64,000 nt of DNA from Legionella drozanskii LLAP-1 (GCF_001467585.1 NZ_LNXY01000020.1:584732-648731); one strand, 5' to 3'. Counted from the stretch's first letter, positions 44,859-54,561 are shown. A program made the numbers and translations. The notes: generated from the letters alone by a model not told the origin.

Positions 44859-46709
44859 TTAATTAAGCTCCTCTAAAGTATTTACTGCTTCCAACCATTC
44901 TTCTTCGGCTTGTACCAGTTCTTGTTGTAAGGTTTTCTGCTGCTGCAGCAAAGTTTGTAACTTCTGCTGCTGTCCTTCTTCATAAAGCGATAAATCAGCT
45001 AAACTATTCTCAAACTGTGAAAGGCGCTGATGTAGCAGATCGACTGTTTGCTCTAATTTTTTTATGCGATTTTGTAGGGTTTTTTTCTCGCGATAGGGAT
45101 TATTAGCAATTGAAGATTGCTGAGTTTCTGTGCCTGCTTCGCGATTTAGTAACCACTGGTAATAATCGTCTAAATCTCCCTTAAACACTTGGACCTGTTG
45201 CTGGTAAACCAGATAAAAATCATCCACCGTCGTGCGTAGAAGATGTCGGTCATGCGAAATTAATATTAAAGCTCCTTCATAGCTCTGCAAGGCAATTTCT
45301 ATCGCTGCACGCATGCCAAGGTCAAGGTGGTTTGTTGGCTCATCAAGCAATAACAGATTGGGTTTTAACCAGACAAGTTTCGCCAAGGCTAATCTTGCTT
45401 TTTCTCCACCGGAAAAATGATGAATGGGTTTTAATGCCATGTCACCAAGAAAATTAAACCCACCTAAATAGTCACGAATCGTTTGTTCTCTCGCTTCAGG
45501 CGATAAGCGTTGAATTGTTTCAACAGGGCTTAATTTAAAATCTAATTCTTCCAATTGATGTTGGGCATAATAACCCACTTGTAAATTAGGCGAACGATGA
45601 ATCGAGCCAGAAAGCGGAGAAAGAGCGCCGGTTAGCGTTTTAATTAAAGTTGATTTGCCTTCGCCATTGGGGCCAAGTAGGGCAATTCTATCGCCAGGAT
45701 TGAGTGATAAATTTATTTTTTTAAGTATTGCAGGTTTATCCTCATAACCCGCTGAAACCTGGTTGCAGTGTATAAGCGGATTACCTGCGCGTTGGCAGGG
45801 GTAAAAGTTAAAAGAAAAGGGAGAGTCAACCTGAGCTTGGGCAACAATGTCCATTTTATCTATCGCACTAAGACGACTCTGGGCTTGTTTCGCTTTGGTC
45901 GCTTTTGCACGAAAGCGATTCACATAGGTCATTAGATGATTTATTTTTTGCTGCTGCTTTTCATACATCTTTTGTTGTAATGCAAGTTGTTCGGCGCGAG
46001 TTTGTTCAAAACGACTGTAATTACCGCTATACAAATTCATCGTTTGATGTTCGATATGGAGAATATGAGTAACAAAAGCATCGAGAAATTCGCGATCATG
46101 AGAAATAAGAATGATGCTGCTTGGGCTTTGCTTAAGCCACTTTTCCAGCCAAAAAATGGCTTCCATATCTAAATGGTTTGTTGGCTCATCGAGTAACAAT
46201 AGGTCAGCAGGTTTCATCAGGCAGCGTGCAAGACTGAGGCGCATTCGCCAACCCCCAGAAAAGCTGTTGACAGTGCGGGTTTGTCCATCCGTTTTAAAGC
46301 CTAATCCTGCCATAATCGCAGCAGCTTTTGCAGGTTTACTATAGCCGGCTGTTTGCGTAAGAAGTTCATGACAACTAATGACCTCTGCATCATTGCCGTC
46401 TTTTTCGGCCTTAAGCAAACGTTGTTGTAAATTGAGGTATTCTTCGTCTCCAGCAAGAACAAAATCCAGTGCAGAATCTTGGCTTTCGGGTAGTTGCTGA
46501 GAGAGATGGCTAATTCGTAAATGGGAGTTGATTAAATATTCTCCGGTATCAGCCGTAAGCTGACCTAGAATTAGACTAAATAAACTCGATTTACCGCAAC
46601 CATTATGGCCAATCAAACCGATTTTTTGCTTTTCATGAAGCGTAATATTGGCCTTATCAAGCAGAACTTTATTTCCACGAGAGAGGGTGATTTGGTTTAG
46701 AGATAACAT
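44859..46709 (-). CDS. ABC-F ATPase (YheS/Uup group)
   Basis: 616 residues with two ATP-binding cassettes in one chain and no membrane helices. Walker A: GHNGCGKSS and GPNGEGKST. Signatures: SGGWRMRLSLAR and SGGEKARLALAK. Walker B plus DEPTNHLD occurs twice. A charged linker lies between the domains and a C-terminal coiled coil follows from about 535. The layout and length match E. coli YheS. ABC-F proteins act on the ribosome. The start has no neighbour in the same direction. Confidence 0.9.
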   Translation of the reverse strand: MLSLNQITLSRGNKVLLDKANITLHEKQKIGLIGHNGCGKSSLFSLILGQLTADTGEYLINSHLRISHLSQQLPESQDSALDFVLAGDEEYLNLQQRLLKAEKDGNDAEVISCHELLTQTAGYSKPAKAAAIMAGLGFKTDGQTRTVNSFSGGWRMRLSLARCLMKPADLLLLDEPTNHLDMEAIFWLEKWLKQSPSSIILISHDREFLDAFVTHILHIEHQTMNLYSGNYSRFEQTRAEQLALQQKMYEKQQQKINHLMTYVNRFRAKATKAKQAQSRLSAIDKMDIVAQAQVDSPFSFNFYPCQRAGNPLIHCNQVSAGYEDKPAILKKINLSLNPGDRIALLGPNGEGKSTLIKTLTGALSPLSGSIHRSPNLQVGYYAQHQLEELDFKLSPVETIQRLSPEAREQTIRDYLGGFNFLGDMALKPIHHFSGGEKARLALAKLVWLKPNLLLLDEPTNHLDLGMRAAIEIALQSYEGALILISHDRHLLRTTVDDFYLVYQQQVQVFKGDLDDYYQWLLNREAGTETQQSSIANNPYREKKTLQNRIKKLEQTVDLLHQRLSQFENSLADLSLYEEGQQQKLQTLLQQQKTLQQELVQAEEEWLEAVNTLEELN

Positions 46710-46938
46710 GGTACTTAAGACATAGATTTTAGGAGGGTTAGTTTAGCATAGTTCGCTGATGGGGTCATTGGTCTGGGGAATTGATCTCAATAATACTGTC
46801 ATCGATTTACCTTGCTTAATTCTCATTATCTTGCGGCTTAACCGCTGAGCCAGAACTTAGATAAATCACTCGGATCCTCCAGTCAATCTAGAGGATGGCG
46901 AAGGGTCTGTTTAATTTATGGACAGTGAGAGGGAAATA

Positions 46939-47241
46939 TTATTTCCACATCACATTACACTGCTGCTTACTCGCTGCTTTAAGCATATTAATTAAAGGCA
47001 ATGCTCTATTCGCCAAGCTCACAGGCTGCTCATCATCCTCTTCTTCGCTTTGTCCTTTTACCGGGGGCGTTTGTTTTTGTGAAACTCCTTTCTCTAGACG
47101 TGAGAGCGCATCAGGAATTTCCTTCGCTACTATTGCACCAGGGACAGTGCCACTGTGTCCCATGATTGATAAAAGTCGTTTTGCTACATCACCAAACATT
47201 GTGATATTTTCATAAGCGTCGCAGGAGAAAGTAACTAGCAT
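46939..47241 (-). CDS. DUF1840-family protein
   Basis: 100 residues. The start LVTFSCDAYENITMFGDVAKRLLSIMGHSGTVPGAI matches the DUF1840 family closely. A polar, acidic middle (SEEEDDE) and a short helical end follow. The frame on the opposite strand over the same bases is a shadow. Function is unknown; family members are small cytoplasmic proteins. Confidence 0.85.
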   Translation of the reverse strand: MLVTFSCDAYENITMFGDVAKRLLSIMGHSGTVPGAIVAKEIPDALSRLEKGVSQKQTPPVKGQSEEEDDEQPVSLANRALPLINMLKAASKQQCNVMWK

Positions 47242-47336
47242 GATTATTTTCCTTATTTCATAATACTTCTAAGATCCAAAAAATTAAACTTAACTACTTT
47301 AAAGTAAGGGTAAAATTTAATGAAAGCAAAATGATT

Positions 47337-47365
47337 TTGTCTAAGTTCATTAAAATACCTATAAT
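47337..47365 (+). promoter_or_regulatory. Promoter of the queA operon
   Basis: TTGTCT (47337-47342), a 17-bp spacer and a consensus TATAAT (47360-47365), 27 bp before the queA ATG. It is the clearest sigma-70 promoter I saw in the window. Confidence 0.65.
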
Positions 47366-47392
47366 GTAGCCATTTAGTTTCCAGGTTGAAAA

Positions 47393-48406
47393 ATGAATAA
47401 ACAAGATTTTTATTTTGATTTACCGGAGGAGTTGATTGCTCAATATCCTTTACCAAATCGCAGCGATTCACGTCTATTTGTCTTTAATCGCCAAACAGCA
47501 CAGTATAATCATCAACAATTTAAGGACATAACTGATTATTTCCAACCTGGCGACCTTTTGGTAATGAACAATTCCAAAGTAATCCCTGCACGCTTATATG
47601 GCCAGAAAGCAAGTGGAGGAAAGGTTGAGTTATTAGTTGAGCGCTTATATGGCGATGATTCTTTTTTAGCTCATATTAAAGCCAGCAAGGCACCTAAAGC
47701 GGGTTCTTTAATTCGTTTAGCGAATGACTGGCAAATTGAAGTACTCCAAAAACTGGATGATTTATACCATTGCAAAGTGTTGGGCGATGTCGATGTCATG
47801 TTGAATGAAATTGGCCATATTCCCCTGCCTTTATATATTAATCGGCCGGATGAGTCCTTGGATATGGATCGCTATCAAACTGTTTATGCGATGCATAAAG
47901 GTTCAGTAGCAGCACCCACTGCAGGTCTACATTTTGATGAAGCGTTGATCCAGCAATTAAAAGAAAAAGGAGTCAATATAGCCTACTCTACCTTGCATGT
48001 TGGCGCAGGAACTTTTAGACCGGTGAGAAGCGACTCAATTCATGAGCACAAAATGCATAGCGAACATTTCACCGTGAGTGAGGAACTTTGCCAAGCGGTC
48101 AATAGTACGCGCGCGGCTGGCAAGCGGGTTATTGCAGTAGGCACGACATCAATGCGCAGTTTAGAAAGTGCAGCGGAAAATGGGGTGCTGAAACCTTGTA
48201 GTCGCGATACTAATATCTTCATTTATCCTGGGTATCAATTTCAGATTTGTAATGGCTTAATAACTAATTTTCATTTACCTGAATCGACCTTGCTCATGTT
48301 GGTGTCAGCCTTTATAGGTCACGCTCAGGCAATGGCTCTTTATAAGGAAGCAATTGCATTAGGATATCGATTTTTCAGTTATGGTGATGCGAGCTTATTG
48401 CTTTAA
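47393..48406 (+). CDS. queA: S-adenosylmethionine:tRNA ribosyltransferase-isomerase
   Basis: 337 residues. Conserved blocks: LIAQYPLPNRSDSRLFVF, NNSKVIPARL, AAPTAGLHFD, STLHVGAGTFRPV and the end LMLVSAFIGH. QueA makes epoxyqueuosine in tRNA. Normal length. It heads a run queA, TGT-like, yajC, secD, secF on the plus strand, an order common in Proteobacteria where tgt is second. Confidence 0.95.
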   Translation: MNKQDFYFDLPEELIAQYPLPNRSDSRLFVFNRQTAQYNHQQFKDITDYFQPGDLLVMNNSKVIPARLYGQKASGGKVELLVERLYGDDSFLAHIKASKAPKAGSLIRLANDWQIEVLQKLDDLYHCKVLGDVDVMLNEIGHIPLPLYINRPDESLDMDRYQTVYAMHKGSVAAPTAGLHFDEALIQQLKEKGVNIAYSTLHVGAGTFRPVRSDSIHEHKMHSEHFTVSEELCQAVNSTRAAGKRVIAVGTTSMRSLESAAENGVLKPCSRDTNIFIYPGYQFQICNGLITNFHLPESTLLMLVSAFIGHAQAMALYKEAIALGYRFFSYGDASLLL

Positions 48407-48427
48407 TCCGATGAGAGGAGTTGCGAA

Positions 48428-49255
48428 ATGAGCCAAAAAAAGAAGAATAATTTCATACCCATACTCACCTCTGAGGCAGGGGCTTGTTTAACTTTAACCA
48501 ATTGGCATGAAATAGGCGTGGAAACGGTTGCCTATTATTTTGATGAATTATTAATGAAACCCGGTTTCTCATTGCTAAATACATTACCCGATTTACGTAG
48601 TTATTGTGGGTGGCAAGGAACTATCGTCGTGAATGCGGCGAGATTAAAAGCGAATAGCAAAGGCCAATATTCTTTTCGTTCCCGTTTTGATGGCAGTATT
48701 ATAAGTATTAGAGAGGAGGAGCTTCTCGCTTTATTACTAAAATTACAGCCTGAGATAGTTATTCTTCCCCAGCAGTTAGCAGAGACTCATGTAATTGAAC
48801 TCTCGTCAAAAATTCCTCACATTTTTAGGGTAGGAAATGAAGTTAAGTCAGCAGGTCGCTATCTTGTTTATGACAAGCAAATACCTTGGTCTGATTTTAT
48901 GCAGCAAGTAAGGAACAATGAGGGGAAAACGAGCTATCTCGCGGGAGAATTTGATGGGTTGCAATTAGATGAGTTAATCAATGAGGGAATTGAGTTAATC
49001 GAATCAGATAAACCAGCGAGCGATGCTTTTGCCGGCCAGGTCTATACTGAGCAAGGTACTATCGCTTTACTCGAATCAGCGATGGCCGAGCAACATCAGG
49101 TTATTGATGAAAAATGTACTTGCCCAACTTGTGAACAACGGTTGACCCGAGCCTACTTACATCATTTATTAATGCATACTCCGTTGCTGTGTCAACGGTT
49201 TTTAATTCAACATAATGCTCATTATTATCAACATCGGATACAATCTTTGCTGTAA
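48428..49255 (+). CDS. Degenerate TGT-like protein
   Basis: 275 residues in the place where tgt normally sits. The C-terminus keeps the tRNA-guanine transglycosylase zinc site (CTCPTC, then HHLL and a His in IQHN) and the RAYLHHL helix. I cannot find the enzyme's SDGGGFQ or DECTP catalytic segments, and it is about 100 residues shorter. It is probably not a catalyst. It might partner a true TGT elsewhere, as QTRT2 partners QTRT1 in eukaryotes, or be a decaying copy. It starts 21 bp after queA with GAGGAG. Confidence 0.7.
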   Translation: MSQKKKNNFIPILTSEAGACLTLTNWHEIGVETVAYYFDELLMKPGFSLLNTLPDLRSYCGWQGTIVVNAARLKANSKGQYSFRSRFDGSIISIREEELLALLLKLQPEIVILPQQLAETHVIELSSKIPHIFRVGNEVKSAGRYLVYDKQIPWSDFMQQVRNNEGKTSYLAGEFDGLQLDELINEGIELIESDKPASDAFAGQVYTEQGTIALLESAMAEQHQVIDEKCTCPTCEQRLTRAYLHHLLMHTPLLCQRFLIQHNAHYYQHRIQSLL

Positions 49256-49427
49256 ACATCATGAAATTGCGCAGTAGTTCATTTACGTGAGGTTGAAATC
49301 TCGCTATGATGTCACGCTACTTAATTAGCCCTTTACTTTCAACAAGAAGCAAAGGGTAGAATTGTCTCGAAATATCGGGTGCCTTGGAATGGCATATTGA
49401 TTAACAGCGGATTTGAGGAGATTTGGT

Positions 49428-49763
49428 ATGAGTTTTTTTATAAGCGATGCGATAGCTGCAGGTACTGCAACCCCAGCTGCACAGCCTGATGGAACTTTTT
49501 CGCTGATAATGATCGCAGCTATTTTTGTTGTTTTTTATTTTATGTTAATTAGACCGCAAAACAAACGCGCAAAAGAACATCGTGAAATGGTTAGCAATCT
49601 GAAAAAAGGCGATGAGATTGTAACATCGGGTGGCATACTTGCTAAAGTAGTGAACATCGATGAGCAATACATCAAAGTTGCCCTTGCTGACGGAGTTGAA
49701 GTTAGTATACAGCGAGGCGCAGTGAGCGCGGTTTTACCTAAAGGTACAATTAAATCCCTTTAA
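49428..49763 (+). CDS. yajC: Preprotein translocase subunit YajC
   Basis: 111 residues: one membrane helix (FSLIMIAAIFVVFYFMLI) followed by RPQNKRAKEHREMV and LKKGDEIVTSGGI, the YajC signature. The ATG at 49428 follows AGGAG; the 15-bp longer TTG frame is not used. YajC associates with SecDF. It is followed by secD at 22 bp. Confidence 0.95.
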   Translation: MSFFISDAIAAGTATPAAQPDGTFSLIMIAAIFVVFYFMLIRPQNKRAKEHREMVSNLKKGDEIVTSGGILAKVVNIDEQYIKVALADGVEVSIQRGAVSAVLPKGTIKSL

Positions 49764-49785
49764 GTTTTGATACTGGGACAAGCAC

Positions 49786-51642
49786 ATGCAGAATAAATAT
49801 CCACTTTGGAAAAATCTTATGCTGATCGCTATTGTAGTGATCGGCTTAGTTTATGCGATACCCAATTTATACAGTGAAGATCCTGCTGTGCAAATTTCTT
49901 CGCAATCGCCTGTTGACATGGAACAATTAAAGCAGCAGGTAGAAACGCTTTTGGATGATGCAAAGATTACTCATTTTCCAATCACGACTTCAGGCGATCA
50001 TCTTGAAGTACGCTTTAACTCTCCTGATACTCAATTAGTTGCACGAGACATCATTAAAAATGGGTTAGATTCCCAATACACTGTTGCACTCAATCTTGCA
50101 CCTGCTACACCAAAATGGTTTAGTAACATCGGTGCAGAACCGATGAAGCAGGGTTTAGATCTTCGTGGAGGAGTAGATTTTCTTTTGGAAGTTGATGTTG
50201 ATAGCGTAATTAATCGTCGTTATGAAGGATTAATGAAAGGGATCAGTCAAGATTTACGTGAAGCAGGAATTCGTTATTCTGGAATTCGTTATGTTGCGGA
50301 TAAAGGAGTCGATATCAGTTTTCGCAGTCCTGATCTAATGAATAAGGCGGCTGATGAGATTAAAGAAAAATTCCCTAATCTAACACTGACCAAATCTGAA
50401 ATTACTAGCACCGTTTCAATGTCATTATCACCTACTGAGTTGAACTCTATTCGTCAAAGCACCATTGAACAAACAATGAGTATTTTGCGTAATCGAGTGA
50501 ATGAGTTGGGAGTAGGCGAAGCCGTTGTACAGCAGCAGGGAGCGACTCGTGTCGAGGTGAATTTACCCGGGATTCAGGATGCAGCGCGAGCTAAACAAAT
50601 TCTTGGTGGTACGGCAACACTTCAATTTTATTTGGTTGATCAAGATAATGATGCTCAGGTAGCTAAGCAGACTGGGGCTGTGCCAGTAAATGACAAGTTA
50701 TATACCATGGATGGGCGTCCCATTCTCTTAAAGCGCCAGGTTGTTCTGAGTGGTGATTCAATTACAAGCGCAGTTTCTAGCTTTGATCAGCAAACGGCTA
50801 CGCCTGCAGTACAAGTCCAATTGGGTGGGGGAGGAGAAAGTTTATTCACCAAAATCACTCGAGAAAATATTGGTAAGCGAATGGCAATTGTTTATGTGGA
50901 AACCAAAGCAACCACGCAAACAGTAGATGGGGTAGAGCAAAGGGTGACTCATCGTGAAGAGCGAGTTATTTCTGCGCCGGTCATTCAAAACGCTTTAGGC
51001 AATAATTTCCAAATCACTGGATTGACAGATAGTAAAGAAGCAAGCAATTTAGCTTTATTATTAAGAGCTGGAGCATTGCCTGCAGTGATTTATCCGGTGG
51101 AAGAAAGGACAGTAGGCCCTTCTTTAGGTAAAGAAAACATTCATCGAGGATTGGTATCCCTGGAAGTAGGAATGGGATTAATTCTAATACTGATGTTAGT
51201 TTATTATCGCTTCTTCGGGTTAGTTGCCAACATTGCACTATTTTTAAACTTAATTTTGCTCAGTGCATTAATGTCAATTATCGGAGCAACATTGACTTTA
51301 CCGGGTATTGCCGGATTCGTACTCACCGTTGGTATGGCGGTCGATGCAAACGTACTCATTTATGAGCGAATTCGCGAAGAACTACGGCATGGGCTCTCAC
51401 CGCAAGCGGCAGTTTCTGCGGGCTATGATCGTGCTTTCGCGGCGATCATTGATGCGAATGTGACAACACTTATTGTCGGTATTATCCTGTTTGCAATAGG
51501 TACTGGGCCTGTGCGTGGTTTTGCGGTAATTCTCTGTTTAGGATTAATTACCTCTATGTTAACCAGCATTACCTATACACGAGCTATCGTAAATTGGTAC
51601 TACGGTGGTCGTAATGTGAAAAAATTATCAATTGGTATTTAA
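49786..51642 (+). CDS. secD: Protein translocase subunit SecD
   Basis: 618 residues: membrane helix 1, the periplasmic P1 domain with MKQGLDLRGGVDFLLEVD, and five C-terminal helices with GLVSLEVGMGLILILMLVYYR and VGMAVDANVLIYERIREE, the proton-path Asp-containing motif. SecD with SecF uses the proton gradient to pull proteins through SecYEG. Full length. Confidence 0.96.
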   Translation: MQNKYPLWKNLMLIAIVVIGLVYAIPNLYSEDPAVQISSQSPVDMEQLKQQVETLLDDAKITHFPITTSGDHLEVRFNSPDTQLVARDIIKNGLDSQYTVALNLAPATPKWFSNIGAEPMKQGLDLRGGVDFLLEVDVDSVINRRYEGLMKGISQDLREAGIRYSGIRYVADKGVDISFRSPDLMNKAADEIKEKFPNLTLTKSEITSTVSMSLSPTELNSIRQSTIEQTMSILRNRVNELGVGEAVVQQQGATRVEVNLPGIQDAARAKQILGGTATLQFYLVDQDNDAQVAKQTGAVPVNDKLYTMDGRPILLKRQVVLSGDSITSAVSSFDQQTATPAVQVQLGGGGESLFTKITRENIGKRMAIVYVETKATTQTVDGVEQRVTHREERVISAPVIQNALGNNFQITGLTDSKEASNLALLLRAGALPAVIYPVEERTVGPSLGKENIHRGLVSLEVGMGLILILMLVYYRFFGLVANIALFLNLILLSALMSIIGATLTLPGIAGFVLTVGMAVDANVLIYERIREELRHGLSPQAAVSAGYDRAFAAIIDANVTTLIVGIILFAIGTGPVRGFAVILCLGLITSMLTSITYTRAIVNWYYGGRNVKKLSIGI

Positions 51643-51655
51643 ATACGAGGCTTAG

Positions 51656-52573
51656 ATGGAATTTTTTAATCCAAATTCAAACATAGATTTCATGGGCGCA
51701 CGTAAGTGGACAGCCATGTTTTCTGCGCTTATTTTTGTGCTCTCCATTGGTGCTTTGTTAATTAATGGATTAAATTGGGGATTGGACTTCACAGGGGGAA
51801 CCCAGATTGAAGTGAGTTTTCCTCAAGCAGCGGATCTCCCTATGATCCGAGATAATCTATATAAAGTAGGTTTCAAGGAAGCACAAGTTGTTAGCTATGG
51901 AACCTCCAAAGATGTATTGATTAGTATTGCCCCACGTGCAGATCGCGATCAAACTTTACTTGTTAACAAAGTCATGGAGCAATTACCTGGCGCAGTAAAA
52001 CAACGTGTTGATTTCGTCGGACCGCAGGTCGGACAGGAACTGGCTACCAAAGGAGCCTTAGCAATTATTGTATCCTTGCTGGCAACGATGATATATATTG
52101 CCATGCGTTTTGAATATCGCTTGGCAGTAAGCTCAGCAGTGGCCTTGGTGCATGATCCAGTATTGATTCTTGGTGTTTTTGCTTTCTTTGGTATTGAGTT
52201 TGATCTGAAAGCACTGGCGGGTTTATTAGCGGTTATCGGTTATTCCTTAAATGATACCATTGTTGTTTTTGATCGTGTTCGTGAGAATTTTATTAAGATT
52301 CGTCGGACCAATCCTTTAGAAATTATGAATATTTCTATTAACCAAACTTTATCGCGAACCATCATGACTTCGCTATTGACCTTGTTCGTGGTAGTCGCAT
52401 TGTTTGTTTACGGCGGTGAAACGATTCGTGGGTTTGCTCTAGCGCTTATCATCGGTATTGTCATTGGAACCTATTCGTCCATTTATGTTGCTGGTGCACT
52501 TGCAGTGGTAATGGGCCTTGATAGAAAAGATTTTCTCCCGTCACAACGTAAAGAAATCGATGAGAGACCATAG
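51656..52573 (+). CDS. secF: Protein translocase subunit SecF
   Basis: 305 residues. GLNWGLDFTGGTQIEV near the start, VGPQVGQELATKGALAI, and GYSLNDTIVVFDRVREN in helix 4-5 are SecF hallmarks. It follows secD by 13 bp and ends the plus-strand run. Confidence 0.96.
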   Translation: MEFFNPNSNIDFMGARKWTAMFSALIFVLSIGALLINGLNWGLDFTGGTQIEVSFPQAADLPMIRDNLYKVGFKEAQVVSYGTSKDVLISIAPRADRDQTLLVNKVMEQLPGAVKQRVDFVGPQVGQELATKGALAIIVSLLATMIYIAMRFEYRLAVSSAVALVHDPVLILGVFAFFGIEFDLKALAGLLAVIGYSLNDTIVVFDRVRENFIKIRRTNPLEIMNISINQTLSRTIMTSLLTLFVVVALFVYGGETIRGFALALIIGIVIGTYSSIYVAGALAVVMGLDRKDFLPSQRKEIDERP

Positions 52574-52587
52574 ATTATCATTAAATT

Positions 52588-52647
52588 ATGCCTCGAGAAT
52601 TCACCTATAGGGTTGGGCCTTAGCCCAACCTATGAAATTAGAGGCAT
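52588..52647. terminator. Nested hairpin between secF and phhB
   Basis: An inner stem GTTGGGC/GCCCAAC with flanking TATAGG-/-CCTAT pairing (about 52605-52632) is enclosed by outer arms ATGCCTC (52588-52594) and GAGGCAT (52641-52647). It sits between convergent genes and probably terminates from both sides, although no long T run follows on either strand. Confidence 0.6.
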
Positions 52648-52661
52648 TGACCGTAAGTCGC

Positions 52662-53000
52662 TCACTCCATCAACCCATCTACCTTTGCTGCACAAATAAA
52701 ATCATTATGGCTTAAACCTTTTAAGGCATGAGTCATAAAGCGCACATGACAGTAGTTGTAGCCCACTTCGAGATCAGGATGATGGTTTTCGGTATTTGCT
52801 ATCCACGCTAATGCATTTACAAAAGCCATTGTTTCGTAAAAATCAGCAAAGGAAAAAGAGCGTTTAATTTCTGTATTATCTGCTTGGATTTCCCAATTTT
52901 CATTGAGTTGTGGCATCAGATTATTAATCTGTTCAGCATTCAAGGCCTGGCCAATGCCTTCACAAGATTCGCAGTGTTTTTGACGTAAATCAGTTTTCAC
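52662..53000 (-). CDS. phhB: Pterin-4a-carbinolamine dehydratase
   Basis: 112 residues with the active-site pattern of the family: SFADFYETMAFVNALAWIANTENHHPDLEVGYNYCHVRFMTHALKGLSHND in order, with the conserved HHPD and the T-H-GLS end. It recycles the tetrahydropterin used by phenylalanine hydroxylase. It begins 9 bp after hisC. Confidence 0.93.
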   Translation of the reverse strand: MKTDLRQKHCESCEGIGQALNAEQINNLMPQLNENWEIQADNTEIKRSFSFADFYETMAFVNALAWIANTENHHPDLEVGYNYCHVRFMTHALKGLSHNDFICAAKVDGLME

Positions 53001-53009
53001 AGTAACTCC

Positions 53010-54131
53010 TTAGTTATTTATTTCAGCTAGACAATTTGCAAGTTTATCGAGTAAGCAGGCATTTTGTTGAGCATTGCCGATACTTATTCGTAATTGGTTT
53101 TCCAAACCATATTGGATTAAGGGACGAACAATAATCCCATGTTTGAGTAGATATTGATAAATTGGCCGAGAATCAGTTTGATAATCGATAGTAATAAAGT
53201 TACAGCTTGAGGGAAGGGAGTTTATTTTCAAGGCTTCGAATCCACGCAAGAGTTGCTGCATTCCTTCCTGGTTAAGTTTTAAACTTCGTAAAATAAAATC
53301 ATCATCGTCAAGTGCCGCATTGGCGGCTACGAGAGCCGCAGTATTGACGACAAAGGGGGGTTGGACACGCTGGATTAATTCAGTAATGTGGGGATTTGCA
53401 ATCGCATACCCCAAACGTAATCCCGCAAGCCCATAGACTTTAGAAAAGGTACGAGTAATGACTAAATTTGGATGTTGTGCAAGAAGATTAATACTGCTTT
53501 TATCACCCAGCTTATAGGCATATTCATAATAGGCTTCGTCCAACACTAATATGGTTGAAGGGGGAATATGAGTAATCAAGCGTTTGATTTCTTCTGGCGG
53601 TATAAATAACCCAGTGGGATTATTAGGATTAGCCAGAAAAATAAGCGCTGTTTGATCATTACAGGCTTCAATCATCGCAGAAATATTGACTTGCCAATCT
53701 GGATTAAGAGGAACCGTTGAGATTGGGATACCAAGCGTTTGTGCTTGCAGGCGGTAGGAAATGAATGCGTATTCGTGAGTTAATACATGCTTTCCTGTGT
53801 GTAAAGCAAAAGTAATCAATAAAATAAGAAACAATAAGTCAGTTCCATTACCTAGAGTGATCATCTCTTTACTCAGACCTGATTTCTGGCTCAACTTGGA
53901 CAAAATTGGATGATTAGCTGGTGATGGATAATTGGCAATTTGTGCGCCTGACAGTTCTGCCAAAGCTTTTTTTGCTAAGGGACTACAGCCCAGCGGATTT
54001 TCGTTACTGGCAAGTTTTATAATATCAGTTATGCCTAATTCGCGAGCGACCTCTTCAATGGATCTCCCTGGAATATAGGGATGTAGTGAGCGAATTCCGA
54101 GATGAGGAAGCAGGTAATAATCGCAGGACAA
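53010..54131 (-). CDS. hisC: Histidinol-phosphate aminotransferase
   Basis: 373 residues, fold type I PLP enzyme. KLASNENPLG at the start, ANPNNPTG in the middle, the PLP lysine in RTFSKVYGLAGLRLGYA, and a late R-S-GN pattern (LRISIGNAQQN). Neighbouring phhB rather than other his genes suggests it may act mainly on aromatic amino acids (phenylalanine/tyrosine transamination), as some HisC paralogues do; that is inference. Confidence 0.9.
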   Translation of the reverse strand: MSCDYYLLPHLGIRSLHPYIPGRSIEEVARELGITDIIKLASNENPLGCSPLAKKALAELSGAQIANYPSPANHPILSKLSQKSGLSKEMITLGNGTDLLFLILLITFALHTGKHVLTHEYAFISYRLQAQTLGIPISTVPLNPDWQVNISAMIEACNDQTALIFLANPNNPTGLFIPPEEIKRLITHIPPSTILVLDEAYYEYAYKLGDKSSINLLAQHPNLVITRTFSKVYGLAGLRLGYAIANPHITELIQRVQPPFVVNTAALVAANAALDDDDFILRSLKLNQEGMQQLLRGFEALKINSLPSSCNFITIDYQTDSRPIYQYLLKHGIIVRPLIQYGLENQLRISIGNAQQNACLLDKLANCLAEINN

Positions 54132-54352
54132 TGGCTTTCTCCTTATAGATTCGCAAAATGAAGAGTATTACACATCTTACCCAACAGCTAAATAAAAAGG
54201 AACGGCTATAATTTTCTGCTTTGAAAACTTGTTTGGCTGTGGGTATCTCCATCTAGGCTTCCTAATTAGGCAGCGTTGACATAAGTTCAGGGGATTGCAT
54301 TTCCTACTCTTCGATCTTAAGCTATGCGCTGCAGCAGCCTCAGGAATGGAAT

Positions 54353-54538
54353 ATGACAAATCAAAACGGGTTTTCTCTACTCGAAGTATCGGTATCTCTT
54401 TTGTTAATCGCTAGTTCTTCTATTGTGCTTTTACATCAGCAATGGCAACTTTCTCAATTTCTCAATCAAGTGTTAATCAGCTCACAAGCCCTGGTGCTTT
54501 CTGATAATTATAATGAAAAGCGCTCCACCTCTTATTAA
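54353..54538 (+). CDS. Very short type IV prepilin-like protein
   Basis: 61 residues. The start is a type III prepilin leader, NQNG/FSLLEVSVSLLLIASS, with Glu at position 5 after the cleavage site, so PilD processing is expected. Only about 25 residues follow the helix; PilV or FimT proteins have over 130. The frame ends at a clear TAA and the next gene starts normally, so this is either a truncated pilV or a headless minor pilin. It leads the minor-pilin group. Confidence 0.65.
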   Translation: MTNQNGFSLLEVSVSLLLIASSSIVLLHQQWQLSQFLNQVLISSQALVLSDNYNEKRSTSY

Positions 54539-54561
54539 GTTCTCAACCAGGGATAGGCAAG

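Noticed and set aside
46895-47215. 106-codon plus-strand frame
   Set aside because: Antisense shadow of the DUF1840 gene, which has a clear family match on the minus strand.
47253-47471. 72-codon minus-strand frame
   Set aside because: It covers the queA promoter and start on the opposite strand and shows no domain.
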